Shown here piece by piece: positions 38,624 through 51,330 of a stretch of 64,000 nt of DNA. Source of the DNA: Phaseolus vulgaris (taxonomy: Eukaryota > Streptophyta > Magnoliopsida > Fabales > Fabaceae); assembly GCF_000499845.2 (NCBI RefSeq), contig NC_023756.2, positions 5,933,452 through 5,997,451 on the forward strand. Reading direction: 5' to 3'. A program made the translations under genes and the position numbers. Position 1 is the first letter of the stretch. Every line of letters starts with the position of its first letter. Below the pieces are notes generated by a model. It was not told the DNA's origin, searched no databases, and saw only the letters and a program-made list of their open reading frames with translations.

Positions 38624-41274
38624 TGGTATTTAGAGTTATTTTGATTAAAGACCTACGTGTGATGTCCATTAGCTTGTGAGGTATTTTGTTGTGTGCTTCA
38701 CGCGGATATTTTTATCTATTTTGAAAATCTTTATAGGGTGTAATTCAACTAGGTTTAGAGTGTAATCATGGTAAGTTCTAATTAGTTTTTTTCTATTAAC
38801 TTTCCAATTCTTATAGGAAGAACTTTGATTAACGGAGTGTCAAAAAGGGTGTCATGTTTTATTTTCAAGAAGTGTTGAAAATTGTAAAGAATGATGTTCA
38901 AGAACTGGAAGGAAAGTGTTACGAAGGTGAAAATGTCAGTTCACAAGGAATCTAAGAATAAATATTGCACACCTTTCTTCTTAATCCATCAGTGTGTGGA
39001 TTGTTACAATTTTGAGAAAATATCTTTGGCAAATTCAGCTTAGGCTGCCTATAATATTTTGAACATGTCATATGGAGATGCTGATAAAATCAAGAAGTAA
39101 AGCTTCAATGATATTATGCGTTGCTATCCATGGTTGATCAAGAATTGGTAGTGGATTACTTCAAAAGAATTCAAGTGCTAGTGAACTCAATGAAAGTTTA
39201 TGGTGAGATGTTTCAAATCAGTAAATAATTGAGAATGTTTTAAGAACTTTAACTCTCAAATTGGGCCATGTTGTGGTGGCAATTAAGGAATCAAAGGATC
39301 CTGAAAAGATGAAGGTGAAGGAGTTGGAAAATTCTCTTGAAGCTTATGAACAAAGGTTTTTTTAGAGGAATGTTGACAAAGTTTCATTTCAGGCTTTACA
39401 AGCACTAACATTTGGAAGAAATGATGGTTGGGCTAGAAAAAACAAGGGAAAATGAAAGATTGTGGTGAAGGTTCTAGTAGGCTCTCAAATTAGAATTCCA
39501 TTGATAATCATAAGAATAATGGAGGTCATGGAAAACTGGCCAAGAATAGAGGTGATCAAAGCAGAGGATGAAATATAAATTTTGATAAGAAAAATATATA
39601 ATTGCTATGATTGTAAAAAATAGAGTGTTATGCTTGTAAAAAATGGACCATTTTGGAGATGAATACTACAACAATAAAGGAAAATAAATGAAGGGGGATG
39701 AAACTCAAATGACACAAGGTGACAGTGATGATTCTTATTCAGATCATGTTCTTTTCATGGTGACAACATCAAATTATACAAATTTTGATTATTGATATTT
39801 GGACACTAGATGTTCAAATCACATGATAGGAAATAAAGGTTGGTTTGTTAGTCTTGATGAAAAAGTTAAAAGAAAAGTGAAGTTTGCTAATAATAGCATT
39901 GTTAGAGCTTAAGGGATGGGTGAAATTTTGATTCAAAGAAAAGATAAAAAACAATCATTCATAACAAATGTTCTTTATGTACCATAAATGAAGACCAATT
40001 TCTTTACACTTGGACAATTAGTGGAGAAAGGACATAACATGAATATGAAGCAAAATATGATGAAAGTTTATGGTAGCGAGAAAAAACTAATTTTGAAATT
40101 TCCTTTACCAAAGAACCAAACCTTTAGAATAGATGGGTGGTGAATATAACTCAAAAGGTTTTCATTCCTATTATGATAAGGAATGTATAATTCATGAAGT
40201 TACGAATCAATATACTCTTCAACATAATGGAAAAGTTGAAAGAAGGAATAAAATGTTGATACATAATAAGGACATATGAATGCTTAAAGAAAGGAATATT
40301 CCAAAACAATTTTGGGGAAAAGTTGTATCTATTGTTACCTATTGTTTGAGCAGAAGTCCAACTAAAAACCTACATGATGTGACTCTATAGGAAACATGGT
40401 TGAGAAGAAAACTTGTAGTGTCATCTACAAGTATTTTGTTCTCTTTGCTTTAGACATGTACCCAATGAAAGAAGAAAGAAGTTGGGTAACAAGAGAAAGC
40501 CAATGATGTTTCCAATGTATCATTCAACAGGCACATATACAAATTATACAACTCTGTAATGAAAAAGTTAGTAATGAACAAAGATATTACTGTTGAGAAA
40601 AGTAAAGGTTAGAGTTAGGAGTCTACAACTAGAAGTCATAAAATGTATGTTCCAATTTAGCTTGATGTGTAGTACGAAAATTGTGAAGAAATGGTTCATA
40701 ATAAGCCACATGTGTAGTCCAATTGTGCAAAAATAGGTTTGATTCAACCACAAAGACCTTAGAGAAATAAACAACAACCTTGGAGTTTTAGGAATTTAGA
40801 TCTATTTCTAACTATGTAGTGAATGAAGATGGAGACATAGTGCACTTTGCTCTAATGACAGAGACAAAGTCAATATATATTGATCAAGCTATTAAGAAAC
40901 CTAAATAGAAGGCAAAAATGGAGGAGGAGTTGAGGGCAATAGAGAAAAACCACACACAGGAGTTTGCCACATTATCTCACATAATAAGGCCTATTGGAGT
41001 TAAATGAGTCTATAAGGTCGTAAACCCAACTAAAACGTTACAAAATACAAAGGTAGGCTAGTTGCAAAGGAATTTTTGCAAAAAAATTGTCTTTGATTAC
41101 AATGAGGTGTTTTCACTTTGGAAATAATTGAAACTATCAAATTAATGGTTGCTACAACCAACTTTAGAAGTTGGTCATTACATTAACTTGATGTAAAATT
41201 AGCCTTTTTAAATAGTCCACTAGACGAGGAAGTTTATGTTGATCAACCTCCTAGTTTTGAAGTGACAAAACATA

Positions 41275-41450
41275 TTGGATATGATATTCAATGCAAGATC
41301 ATAAGATCAAAAAATAGACAAAAGAAAAACTGGGTGTATTCTCTTAAAACAGAAAAGGAAAAAATTAATTACAACAAACGTGTCACTTCCTACATATATA
41401 AATGAGGAAGGACAAAAGCAGAAAAGTCAACAACATAAGTTACAACAGAA
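41275..41450. other. Foreign segment interrupting the copia RT
   Basis: The RT reading (FEVTK at about 41270) resumes at DKVYKLEKALYG (about 41460). About 175 bp between has no RT similarity and carries caagatcataagatcaaaaa. It may be a small secondary insertion; imperfect 11-bp repeats (aagtgacaaaa and aagttacaaca) lie near its ends. Confidence 0.4.
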
Positions 41451-42445
41451 CAAGAAGATAAGGTGTATAAATTGGAGAAGGCTTTATATGGGATAAAACA
41501 AGCCCTTCGAGCATGAAAAAAATTAGATTGCTTTGTTTTGTATACAACAAAAGTGTGGAGTTTGTGTGAGAGTTACTATAAGTGATTTGATAATAGTTTG
41601 GCTCTATGTAGATGACCTACTAGTTTCTAGTAATATTGCAATAAAAATATAGGAGTTTAAGATGACAAATATAGGATTGCTATCCAATTTTGGAAATAGA
41701 ATTTATATCTAGTGATGGAGCTTACATGCATCAAAAGAGGCGTGCAACTAAAATATTGAAAAAAAAAATCATATGTTGATTTGTATTTTTGTTCAAACAC
41801 CAACTGGTTGTGGTATAAATTTAGAGATGGAAGAAAGTGATAAGATAATTGATGCAACCTTGAATAAATAGATTATGGGTTCATTGAGACTTTTATGCAG
41901 TAGTAGATCTTACATAGCTGATGGAATGAGGTTAATTAACATATATACGATTCATCTAATGCTTTTTCATTTGCTTGCGGGTAAGAGAATATTAAGATAT
42001 GTTAAGGGAACTTTAGGATATGAGTTGTGGTTTCCAAGACATGACATAAACATTTCTGATGGGATTATTTGGCTATTGTGATTCAAATTGGTATGGTAAT
42101 AGAAGTGATCAGAAAAATAATAGATATGTGTTTATGATTTATAGAGAACCTATTTTATAGTGTTCTAAAAAAAAACTAGTGGTGGCATTGTCTTCATGTG
42201 AGGCTATACATTGCAACCTCAATGAGAGCTTCTCAAGCCTTGTGGTTTGAGAACTATGAAAAAAAATAAAAACTGGAAGAAAAAAGGTTGGTAGACAAAA
42301 AGTCAATTGTATGCTTGACTAAACATCCCATTACTTATAAAAGGAGTAAAAATATTTGAAAATTTCACTAATTAGATAGACAATAAGAGTCAAATTTATT
42401 ACTAATATAAATTAAGGAAAAATATTGTAAATATTTACTTAATGT

Positions 42446-42625
42446 TGTATGTTATTTAGGTAGCTAACGAGTTGTTGACCAAATGTTTATGATAGTTGTA
42501 TAAATAATAATGATGTATTGTGATAATTATGATACATGTATGCATATGAAATATAAAATTTCATATTCAATATCAATATTCTTTGTTTTTCTTTCCTTCT
42601 CTTTCTATGTTTTTAGAAGTATGTT
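42446..42625 (+). repeat. 3' LTR of the copia element
   Basis: Shares with the 5' LTR the blocks gttgtatgtta, ataaatagtaatg/ataaataataatg and tttcatattcaatatc. Confidence 0.7.
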
Positions 42626-43928
42626 TAATATGTTCAAAGATGCATGATTATTAAGTTCATACTTGTTATTAGTTTAAAACACCGAACAAATTGAATTGTT
42701 TTTTATGGTAGATGAATTGAACTATGTAGTCACATGATTAGTCTTATTATTTACATCAAAATGGCTTACAAATATAGAAAAAGAAGTAATAAGTTGATTA
42801 ATGCCAAATCCATCCATATATAAATATTTGTATTCAAAAGTAAGTGCTTTCTATCATACACCTCTCTCTTTTTTTATTAAAGGAATCAAACGTTTATTAT
42901 TATTTTCATATAAAATACAAAATCTATTTAATCAATTACCAATACAATGTGGGTTCACTTTTTTGTTTCTTATATTCTTTCTCGTTTACTCTTTTTTTAT
43001 ACTGAGTTTGCAAGATAATTTACTATAAATAACTAAAAGCACAATTTGAATAGTTTAAAAAAAATAATCAAATAGTAAATTCTTGGCATCTCCTTTATGC
43101 TTATTTTTAAGATATAAAACGTTTTCTTTAAGTTATTAGTTGCTTAATGGTGTTCTAGGGTTCACTTTTTTTCTCCTCTCAAATCAATAATCTATTCTCT
43201 TTTATTTCTCTCTTTTTCTTTTTTGTTTTGTTTTGGTTCACCATACAAAGCACGAGATTCTACTCTAATTTAGATGAAAACTTTAAAAAGCCAAATCAGA
43301 GAGAGAAGCAAAAGTATAAGATAAAAGTTTATTACAAATGTTAAAGTTTTAATATTAAAAAAGCAAATTAATTAAAATATTAAATACATCAATTATTATG
43401 CTTCGTAATAGCGAAAAAATTGGTAATTTGCATAAATTAATTTCATAAGTAACTTTTCAAAGAAAAAATACTTGACACTATTTAAAATTTGATTGTGATA
43501 GATTATTGGTGAAAAAAAATCAAATCAAAATGTTTGACTTAATTAATTAGTTTGTCATATCATGTAATTGTTGCATATTTTAACAGGTTGTGATATCATA
43601 GTCAAATGTTAAAATTCCTTCTCAAATGTTTTTTTTATTATTATTATTATCATTATTGAATTCCATTATTTGGAGGCTAAAATTCAAGTTTCCGTCTGAT
43701 CTGTTATGATAAAATAATTATACAGAAACTGATATCTTAACCACTTATTTGGCTAGCTTTAGACAATGTTTGAGTTATCATGAATGATGAACCCCACCAA
43801 GAGAAAAGTTAGTTCAAATGGTATTCCCACAAATGATTGTCATATAGAATTGAGATGTCTCAATAAGTAACTTTCATTAAGAAAATCATGAAATTAGTTT
43901 AACAAAGAACATTTTTTTAACGAATATT

Positions 43929-44150
43929 GTTGGAGATCCACATTGACTAGAGATTAGAGTTTTTCATTGTATATAAGTGGGTGCAAATCTTAACCTCATG
44001 AGTCGGTTTTATGGGGTTGAGTTAGGCTTAAAGTCCACTTCGTAATATGGTATCAGAGTCATTTCGAGCCTATCCTAACAAGTATTTGTTGGCCTTATCA
44101 GGTCATCCGCTTTCGGGTCTCTATCGGACCATCCATAATATATAAACCTT
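43929..44150 (+). mobile_element. TRIM-like LTR element, second copy
   Basis: Begins ttgttggagatccacattga and carries gtatataagtgggtgcaaat. It ends at an LTR boundary followed by tggtatcagagtcatttcga (44048-44067), an initiator-Met-tRNA type primer site. It is homologous over its length to the element at 28510-28745 in opposite orientation. No ORF is present, and it is degenerate after about 44140. Confidence 0.7.
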
Positions 44151-47060
44151 GATGACAAAAAAAAAAGAGATTTTTTTCATGAAAATAAAATAAAGAAACA
44201 AACATAATTATATTTCAAAAAACAAAAATATATGTAATTTCTTACACCAATTAAATTATACATCTTTATTGGTATAAGTTTCCAATGTTGGTGTGCAACT
44301 TTCTATTTGAATATCAATAAACTCTTTGATGTATATCCATAATCATCAACATGGTTAAATGTCTAACTTTTTAATTATGCATGTAGGGCTTAAAGATAGT
44401 TGAATGATTAATGATGGTAATCTAAAATATGAAGAATGGGTACACATAATATATTATGAATTGAAAAATGATCTAAGAAATTGGGCATTTTGGATGTTAT
44501 AATGCAAACAATCACTTGTAAAAGATGAGGATTTGCTAAAAGTTCTTGCTTTGTTGGCTTTTATATGTTTCACTCTCCCTCAATTCTATTTTATTCCCTT
44601 ACCAACCACTTTCTTCCAAAATATGCCAACTTCATCTATACATTCTGGCAAACCCACCCTTTTGCTCATTTTTTCTAATACCAATTCAAAAACTTTGGAC
44701 CACACAAGTCATCATGATATTATCTTTTTGAGTAATTTTATATTTCACTTGCTAATTGGTAATTTTAGTCCTTTTTTTCTACAATTTTATTTGTTAAATA
44801 GTTTTCTATAGTGTCTTAAATGTGTTAGAATCACTACATATATTTGGTTTGAGTGATAATAAACTTAATCCTCTTAAATAAGGTTTCAGGTTTAAGTATT
44901 GTGAATAATTGAGATCGGTTAATATTTTATATGAATAATATGATTAAAATAAGTATGTAAAATTGATCTGATCATTGATTAAAATGAGACCAAGTTACAA
45001 TTCAGTGTATTTTGTTTTCATGTCCAAAATATAGAACAGAAACATCTGTTGAAAAATCAATAATCTGTCGGCAATATTCCTGTCTCTTGAACCACCCTTT
45101 GTTCAAAACACCACACATAAAGCTCTCATGAGCCTTTGCTGTCTCAACAATGTGTTGCTGCTGGTGTCATTGATGATGAAGGCTTAGTGGAATAAATAGC
45201 AGTAGAATCATGATCTTTTGAGTGCCTGTTGTATCAGTTTAAAACAATCAAAAGGGTTCAACACTGTAATAATACTTAACAATGAAAATGCAAAAGAACA
45301 CAGAACAAATCTTTCTTTCATGCCACTGGTTTTTATAGAAACCACACTGAAACACTACCTCTTCCTAGCTAGAGGGGTTAAAAACTAAGGTCTCATTTAT
45401 CACAGATGTCAAATTCTAAACCTGAGTAAAAGACAACATTCAGAAGAATTTAAGTCTGAGTTTGAATTCCATATTTAACAGAAATAAAAAAATTGAGCAA
45501 TATACAGGTAAAAACCCCACAAACTAGTTTTAAAATTTTGAATTCAAAACTGTATTATAATCTATTATATGGATTGATGCATTACTCATTGGTTCCAATT
45601 GAAAATTAGTAACCTTATTATACATGTTACTGTTTAGATTGGGAATAATGTATACTGTGTTGTGTTAGTCACTTTTATATCTGGTCTCAATATTACACAA
45701 TAATTTGTTTTGGATGTAGCATTAATGATTGGATGAATAATTTGTTATACAGGAACCAGAACCAATGGTATAGAAATATTGTATAAAAAAAATCATGTAA
45801 ATTGGATAAGAAATGTGCTGGGATTAAAATATAATTAAAAGGAATAAAGGAGACACAGCACAACTGATATTTCAGCTGATTTTTGCTTCTGTCATTCAAT
45901 CATGAACCCTTCTCAGCCTCTTTTTTTTTTTTCTCTTCTGCTGGGATAAAAACAGATTGCTTGTTCTTTTGATCAAACACATGTACAACAAATTTATGGA
46001 GAGTAAACTTTACAATTTCATGCTTTGGAAGGAGTTTGGTTCACCAACCAGCATGAAAATAGATCAGAGGATCTACCTGTACTTTCATAAAAGAGAATAA
46101 TGAAGAAATAACCAATTTGAAAAAAATGATCTGATCTTTGAAATGTGTAAAAAATATATGTTAATATCTGAATATTCCTACTCAAAAAACATAATTTGGT
46201 GTAAATTTGTTTCTTAAGACTTAATCATGAAATGGTTTAATAAAACTTAGCAGCATATTATAATGGTTATAGTTTTCAAGTATTCAAGAGCTAAATCAAA
46301 CTTTTATTTCTTTGAAAAACTAAATTGTAAATTGTAAGATCCCATTGTTCATATTTTTTTTAAAATAATAGTAAATATTTTCTTACCAGTTTTAGCTTCT
46401 CCCTTTTATCTTAGGTTCTCTCTAACTTCCACAAAGGAACTGACAAATGGTAGTAAACAATGAGTGCACAAGGGACTATTATATTCTTGGATTCCCTTTG
46501 GTGGTTTCTAACACCAGATTTATTTTATTTTTTCATTTTGTAGTTTTTGACATTGTTTTATTAGCCAGACCTAGTTGTTTATGAATTGGCTAGCATCCTC
46601 AAAGGTTCTTTGTCCTTGTGTGTACATTTTAAAAGATGTGCATAAGCATGAGAAAGGACTATTGTTTATGCAAATCTAGAAGCAGAACAGAAGCCAGAGT
46701 GTTCTGTGCCACTAGTTTAGCAAAGAAGCAATTGCCCCTTTGTGCAATAAAGCATTGAAGGTGAGCATAGAAAAAAATAGTGGAACATCACTTTTGATTT
46801 TTCTTCTTCTTTTGTTTTTTTTTTTCTCCATCTATCTATGTACACGTCAAAATATCATTAATGGATTATGACACTGTAACAAGACTTAGAGAAATCACGA
46901 ATTGGTGAAGTTGAATTAGATATAATAAGGCACTCCTTGAGAGAGTTTAGTTCAAAAACGAATTAAGACTTGAAAGGTTTATCCTAACCAAAAACTAGAA
47001 TAAAGTTCATATTTATATGAGCCATTCAGCGAAAGTTTTGATTCAGAATATAACTCAGCA
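44151..47060. other. Region upstream of TBL-C
   Basis: 44530-44810 has open frames on the plus strand with pyrimidine-rich content but no protein similarity. 45000-45450 and 46400-46850 are of moderate complexity and may hold regulatory sequence. A TATA-like atttatatg (47010-47018) lies about 45 bases before the TBL-C ATG. No gene is seen. Confidence 0.45.
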
Positions 47061-48660
47061 ATGACAGTGAAGGTTCGGGGCAGTGAGGTTCTCAATGGGA
47101 AGTACACAACAAGAACCACAGCCAAAAGTTTTCTCCTGGTACCCTTCACTCTTCTTCTCATCATGCTCCCTCTTTCTCTCATGAGGAACTCACACGAATC
47201 AACTCCTGAGGTATCTTCTGTAAGTGTCAGCAGCAGTTTGAACGCCTCAGAAATTAAGCAGTGTGACATCTTTTCTGGAAGATGGATGCATACTTCTGCA
47301 GCACCTTACTACACCAATGAAACATGCCATTGGATTATAGACCAACAAAATTGCATGAAGTTTGGGAGACCTGATAGAGAGTACCTGCATTGGAGGTGGA
47401 AGCCAGATGAATGTGAGCTTCCACTCTTCAATGCATCTCATTTCTTAAATCTTCTGAGAGGAAAGAAAATGGTATTTGTTGGAGACTCAGTTGGGAGAAA
47501 CCAGATGCAGTCTTTGTTGTGCCTCCTAAGTCATGTAAGTGAGATACCTTCTTTGTTTTCTAGCTTTTTCAAGAGAATAGAAGCTGAAAGTGTATGTCAT
47601 ATAGCTCCATCCTTGCATTATACCACTCAATCTACCCTTTCATCTCAATTTTTGAGAAATCATTCACTAGTTGTATTTATGATGGAAAACTTTGTTAATG
47701 AGTCTGCTTTTGCATGATTATGTTTCCAGGTTTTTAAATTATGAAATTTTGATTGTGAACTGTTTTTCAAAACCTTGTTGGTTATGTTAAAAAGTTCTAC
47801 TCATATGAAGATAATCAATCATAAAACATGCTTGTGGTTTACTCTTTCAGGTGTCTGAACCTGAGGATGCTTCTCATAGATATTATTCAGATGTGATGTA
47901 CTTCAAACGGTACATCTATCATGATTACAATTTCACCCTGGCTAATCTATGGTCTCCATATTTTGTGAGATCCAGTGATGCTGACCCAAAAGGTCACTCC
48001 TTCAACAGCATCATGAGACTGTATGTGGATGAGGCAGATGAAGCATGGACCAGTCAGGTTGAGGACTTTGACATTGTCATAATCTCATCAGGGCAATGGT
48101 TCTTCAGGCCTCTGTTGTTCTATGAAGAGGGACAACTTGTGGGATGCAACAAGTGTGGGATGGAGAATGTGACAGACCTCACACACCTCTTTGGATACAG
48201 GAAGGCATTCAGGACAGCATTCAGGGCTCTCAATGACCTTGAAGGGTACAAGGGGGTCACATTTTTTAGGACATTCTCCCCAGCACACTTTGAGAATGGG
48301 GATTGGAACAAGGGAGGGAAGTGTGTGAGGACTAGGCCATTCACCAAGCAAGAAATGAAGCCTGAGGAGTACATTCTAGACATGTATATGACACAAGTGG
48401 AGGAGTTTATGGAAGCACAAAGGGTAGCCACAAAGAGGGGGTTGCAGTTTCTGATGATGAACACAACTGAAATTATGTTTCTTAGGCCTGATGGACACCC
48501 CAACAACTATGGACATTCTAGGGACAAAAATGTGACACTGAATGACTGTGTTCACTGGTGTTTGCCAGGGCCAGTTGATACATGGAATGAGTTTTTGCTG
48601 CATATGTTGGATAGGGAAAGTGAGGCATATTATAGTTCAAAGCTAGAGAGAGTTTTTTAA
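47061..48660 (+). CDS. TBL-C: trichome birefringence-like polysaccharide O-acetyltransferase (2 exons)
   Basis: Exons are 47061-47534 and 47851-48660, phase 0 (CAT|gtaagt and ctttcag|GTG), giving 427 aa. A signal anchor is at about residues 23-41, followed by a Ser-rich stem. The TBL domain starts at C68 (CDIFSGRW). The GDS motif is 141-143 ([13 protein letters not shown]) and the DxxH motif D390-C-V-H393. The intron is only 316 nt, typical for plants. It is the most diverged of the three paralogues: it reads VSEPEDASHRYYSDVMYFKRY after the junction where the others have EWP(V/I)DVSY. It therefore probably belongs to a different branch of the same clade and may have another substrate or expression pattern. 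Exon 2 has a higher GC content than its surroundings. No lesions are seen. Confidence 0.93.
47535..47850 (+). other. Single intron of TBL-C (316 nt)
   Basis: GT-AG, phase 0, at the codon equivalent to the TBL-A and TBL-B introns. Exon 1 stays open for 61 codons into the intron (to 47717) before a stop, so a retained intron would give a truncated protein lacking the DxxH motif. Confidence 0.85.
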
Positions 48661-49019
48661 GAGCTTTGGATTTACCATGCTAACCACATGTGGATGATAT
48701 TGTTAACCATGTGGAGATACTTTTTGTTGTTTATTTTTGGGTTCAGAGAGTATATTGTATTTATCTTGTGTAGATATAGAATGTATATCCAAAGGTATTT
48801 GTGGTCACAAATTGTCTTCATTAGCTGTCATGCATTATGAGTTGTGCTAAGTTGGGCAAAGTTATTCATGCCCAAGAACTTCAAATGTATCACAATAATT
48901 GCAAGTAAGAAAGGCTCTTCTGGTAGCCAACAGTGATTCATCACTACAAAATATTTGGGTTGTTGGGAGAATGAAGATCAATATACTGCTATAAATTCAA
49001 CAATTTCTGGTGTAATTGT

Positions 49020-49396
49020 TTTAGACATTTCATTAAGAATAAAAACTAATTTTTAAAAATAAAAATAATTAGTTATAATAATAACTAAATTAAATATCAT
49101 TTTAGAAACTAAAAAAAATATATCTAAATTAATTTTGTATTATTGTTAAATAGTTTCTAAATTGATATCTAATTAGCAATTATGGTTTTAACTACTAATT
49201 ATTTAGTTTCTAAATTTGGTAGTAAAAATCTTGGTTGTTAATTAGATATTAATTTAGAAACTATTTAACAATAATACAAACTAATTTAGAAATCATATTT
49301 TTTAAGTTTTTAAAATGATATCTAATTTAGTTACTATTACAACTAATTATTTTGGTCTCTAAAATTTAGTTTTTATTTCATGATTTTGTTGTAGTG
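49020..49396. mobile_element. MITE copy 8
   Basis: Family arms about 360 bp downstream of the TBL-C stop. The right end ttcatgattttgttgtagtg is intact and the left terminus is degraded (acatttcattaagaataaa). Confidence 0.7.
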
Positions 49397-50639
49397 TTTG
49401 ATTAGAACTCTAACAAATTAAAGATCAAAGATACCTCACAAAAATTGTTGATAAAAGAGGATTCAACTTAGTTAAGTATAAGGTTTGATCTCCAAATTAA
49501 AAATGAAATTGGGACTGAAAATGTTATTTTACTCCTAAACAAATCAAACTAGTTGGAGAAAGATTAGCTATGTGCCAAAGTTCATATATTTTATACCAAA
49601 AGAAAAATACCACTCACATTCATTTTGTTTAATGTCTTTTCTTATACTCGAATTAAGGAGAGAATAATAAATCTTGGGGATTACAATTCCTAGAAATACT
49701 AAAATTTATTTTACTGAGTATAAATGTTTTAAATATATTTACATAAAGTTTTATTATGATTAAATACTAAAGTGGGAAATTTAACAAAACTTTAATTACG
49801 CATCATATTAAATTATCTCAAAAAAATCACAATATTTTTTTTAATAAAAAATTTAAAGTTTTCACCTTTACAAGTGATTTTCTTTTTGATAAAAATGCTC
49901 AAAAAAATAATTTCAAAACGTATTTTTTAAAATAAAATAAATACAAAAAAATGAACATTTTTAATATTAAATTTCTTATAACTAAGTTTATTTTACACCA
50001 AAGACCACTTAAACTTAAATATAAGTATACTTTCATTTATTTTATTAATATTATCCATCTAAAATTATAAAAGTTATTTTTTTTAGCCATATGATTTTTT
50101 TGGTAGGTAGATGTGTCAGATAATAAATGTGAGTTTTTGATTATATATAGTCTCAAAGTAAAATTATATTCATTCTTGTTTTTTATAGTTATTGTTTTTA
50201 ATACTTTACCAATATGAAATATGAGCCATATCTTCATCTTTGTTAAATAATGAGTATATACACTTGTGATTATGACTATATTTACCAAATCATATTCCTA
50301 AATACAAGTTAATTTATGATTTAGATGTTGATTCATATCTAAAGTTACAGAATAAGAATATGAACTCTAAACAATGTGATTAATACACTTGTCTATCATT
50401 TGCATGAAAGTTGACATTGATATGTCGGTGGGATGCTTCTGGATTTTGCAGAGGCTCTTTATGATGTGGGGTATACTATTCAAATTATGAACAAGTACTG
50501 CACTATAATACTGTACCAATTTATTGTCTCAGTTTATTCACCTATCAAATTTTCCATCTCTTTTATCTAAGTTAAATGTGGTCTTTTCAAAAGTAAAAGA
50601 TAATAAAAGGTTAATTTCTTTTTTTGATTTGTTTGAATC
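49397..50639. other. AT-rich intergenic, nothing recognised
   Basis: Low-complexity A/T DNA after MITE copy 8. The minus-strand ORF at 50037-50288 is Lys/Ile/Asn-rich and considered chance. Confidence 0.5.
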
Positions 50640-51330
50640 AGATATGTTTTTGTAGGGAGATGAACCTAGAGAACTATTGAGAAACTTCGTCTTTCGTTTT
50701 TTTGTCGGTCGATTGTGTTATTCTTCAATCTCTTTCCTTTGTCGTTCCTCACTTTTCCTTCTTAGTTTTGGCTCTCAGGCGTTTTGTGAGCACCGAATGG
50801 AGTATCTGCAGAAGATACTCCAATGTTCAAGTCAGTAAAGAGTACTCGGCACTCGGTTGTCAGAGTATATTCAATAATGACTTATCTTATTCTTGGAACA
50901 TGCGCTATTTATATTATTTTAATGAGTTTACCTTATTGGACAGATTAGTGGAGTGAATCGTACTTAGGAACGTATTACCTAATTTTTAATGGTGATTTAG
51001 TTTTACTGATCTTGATTTAAGTGTTAATGTACTGGATGTGTCGGTTGACCCACATAAACGTCTAGGCTCGATCATAAAAACCGAATTATAGTATTGATCA
51101 TTTGTTCCATATATAGATTTGAGATTCTGTTTTTATTCTCCTGTAGGTAGATGTTATGTTGCTGAGAGAGAGTGAGGTTTAGGTAGCAATAGTGTAATTG
51201 GTGTTAGCTTTATGATTAGACTCCTTAAAGTAATATGTTTTTAGAGATGTTATAGTATTTGTTTCTAGAGTTTAAGATTTTTTTATAAGAATTGGGGTAC
51301 TTTTAATACTTCCTTTTATATTTATTTTTA
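50640..51330 (+). mobile_element. LTR-like remnant of a gypsy-type element
   Basis: Contains ctgcagaagatactccaatg followed by ttcaagtcagtaaagagta, a stretch I associate with LTRs of legume gypsy elements, within a block of higher GC. There is no protein similarity. The ORF at 50702-50956 lies in this non-coding unit and is unlikely to be a gene. Boundaries are approximate. Confidence 0.45.

Larger units (their letters stand above)
38436..42625 (+). mobile_element. Degenerate Ty1/copia retrotransposon with both LTRs
   Basis: Left LTR is about 38436-38623 and right LTR about 42446-42625; both start tgtatgtta and share tttcatattcaatatc and a tatataaatag/gtataaataata promoter block. A primer-site-like tggtatttagagtta follows the left LTR. 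Between them are gag-like, protease and integrase blocks (SNHMIGNKGWF, NGKVERRNK) and a reverse transcriptase (KVYKLEKALYGIKQALRA near 41460). RNase H and a SSCEA.-like tail follow to about 42300. Stops are frequent and LTRs differ strongly, so the insertion is old. Confidence 0.85.

Noticed and set aside
42801..43028. 75-aa plus-strand ORF rich in Phe/Leu/Ile
   Set aside because: Low-complexity AT-rich sequence with no start context or similarity.
28510..44150. Cassandra-type TRIM with a 5S rRNA promoter in the LTR
   Set aside because: The gtgggtgcaaa stretch in both copies slightly recalls 5S rRNA (gggtgcgatcat), but the following bases do not match a 5S box A/C, so only a generic TRIM/LTR call is made.
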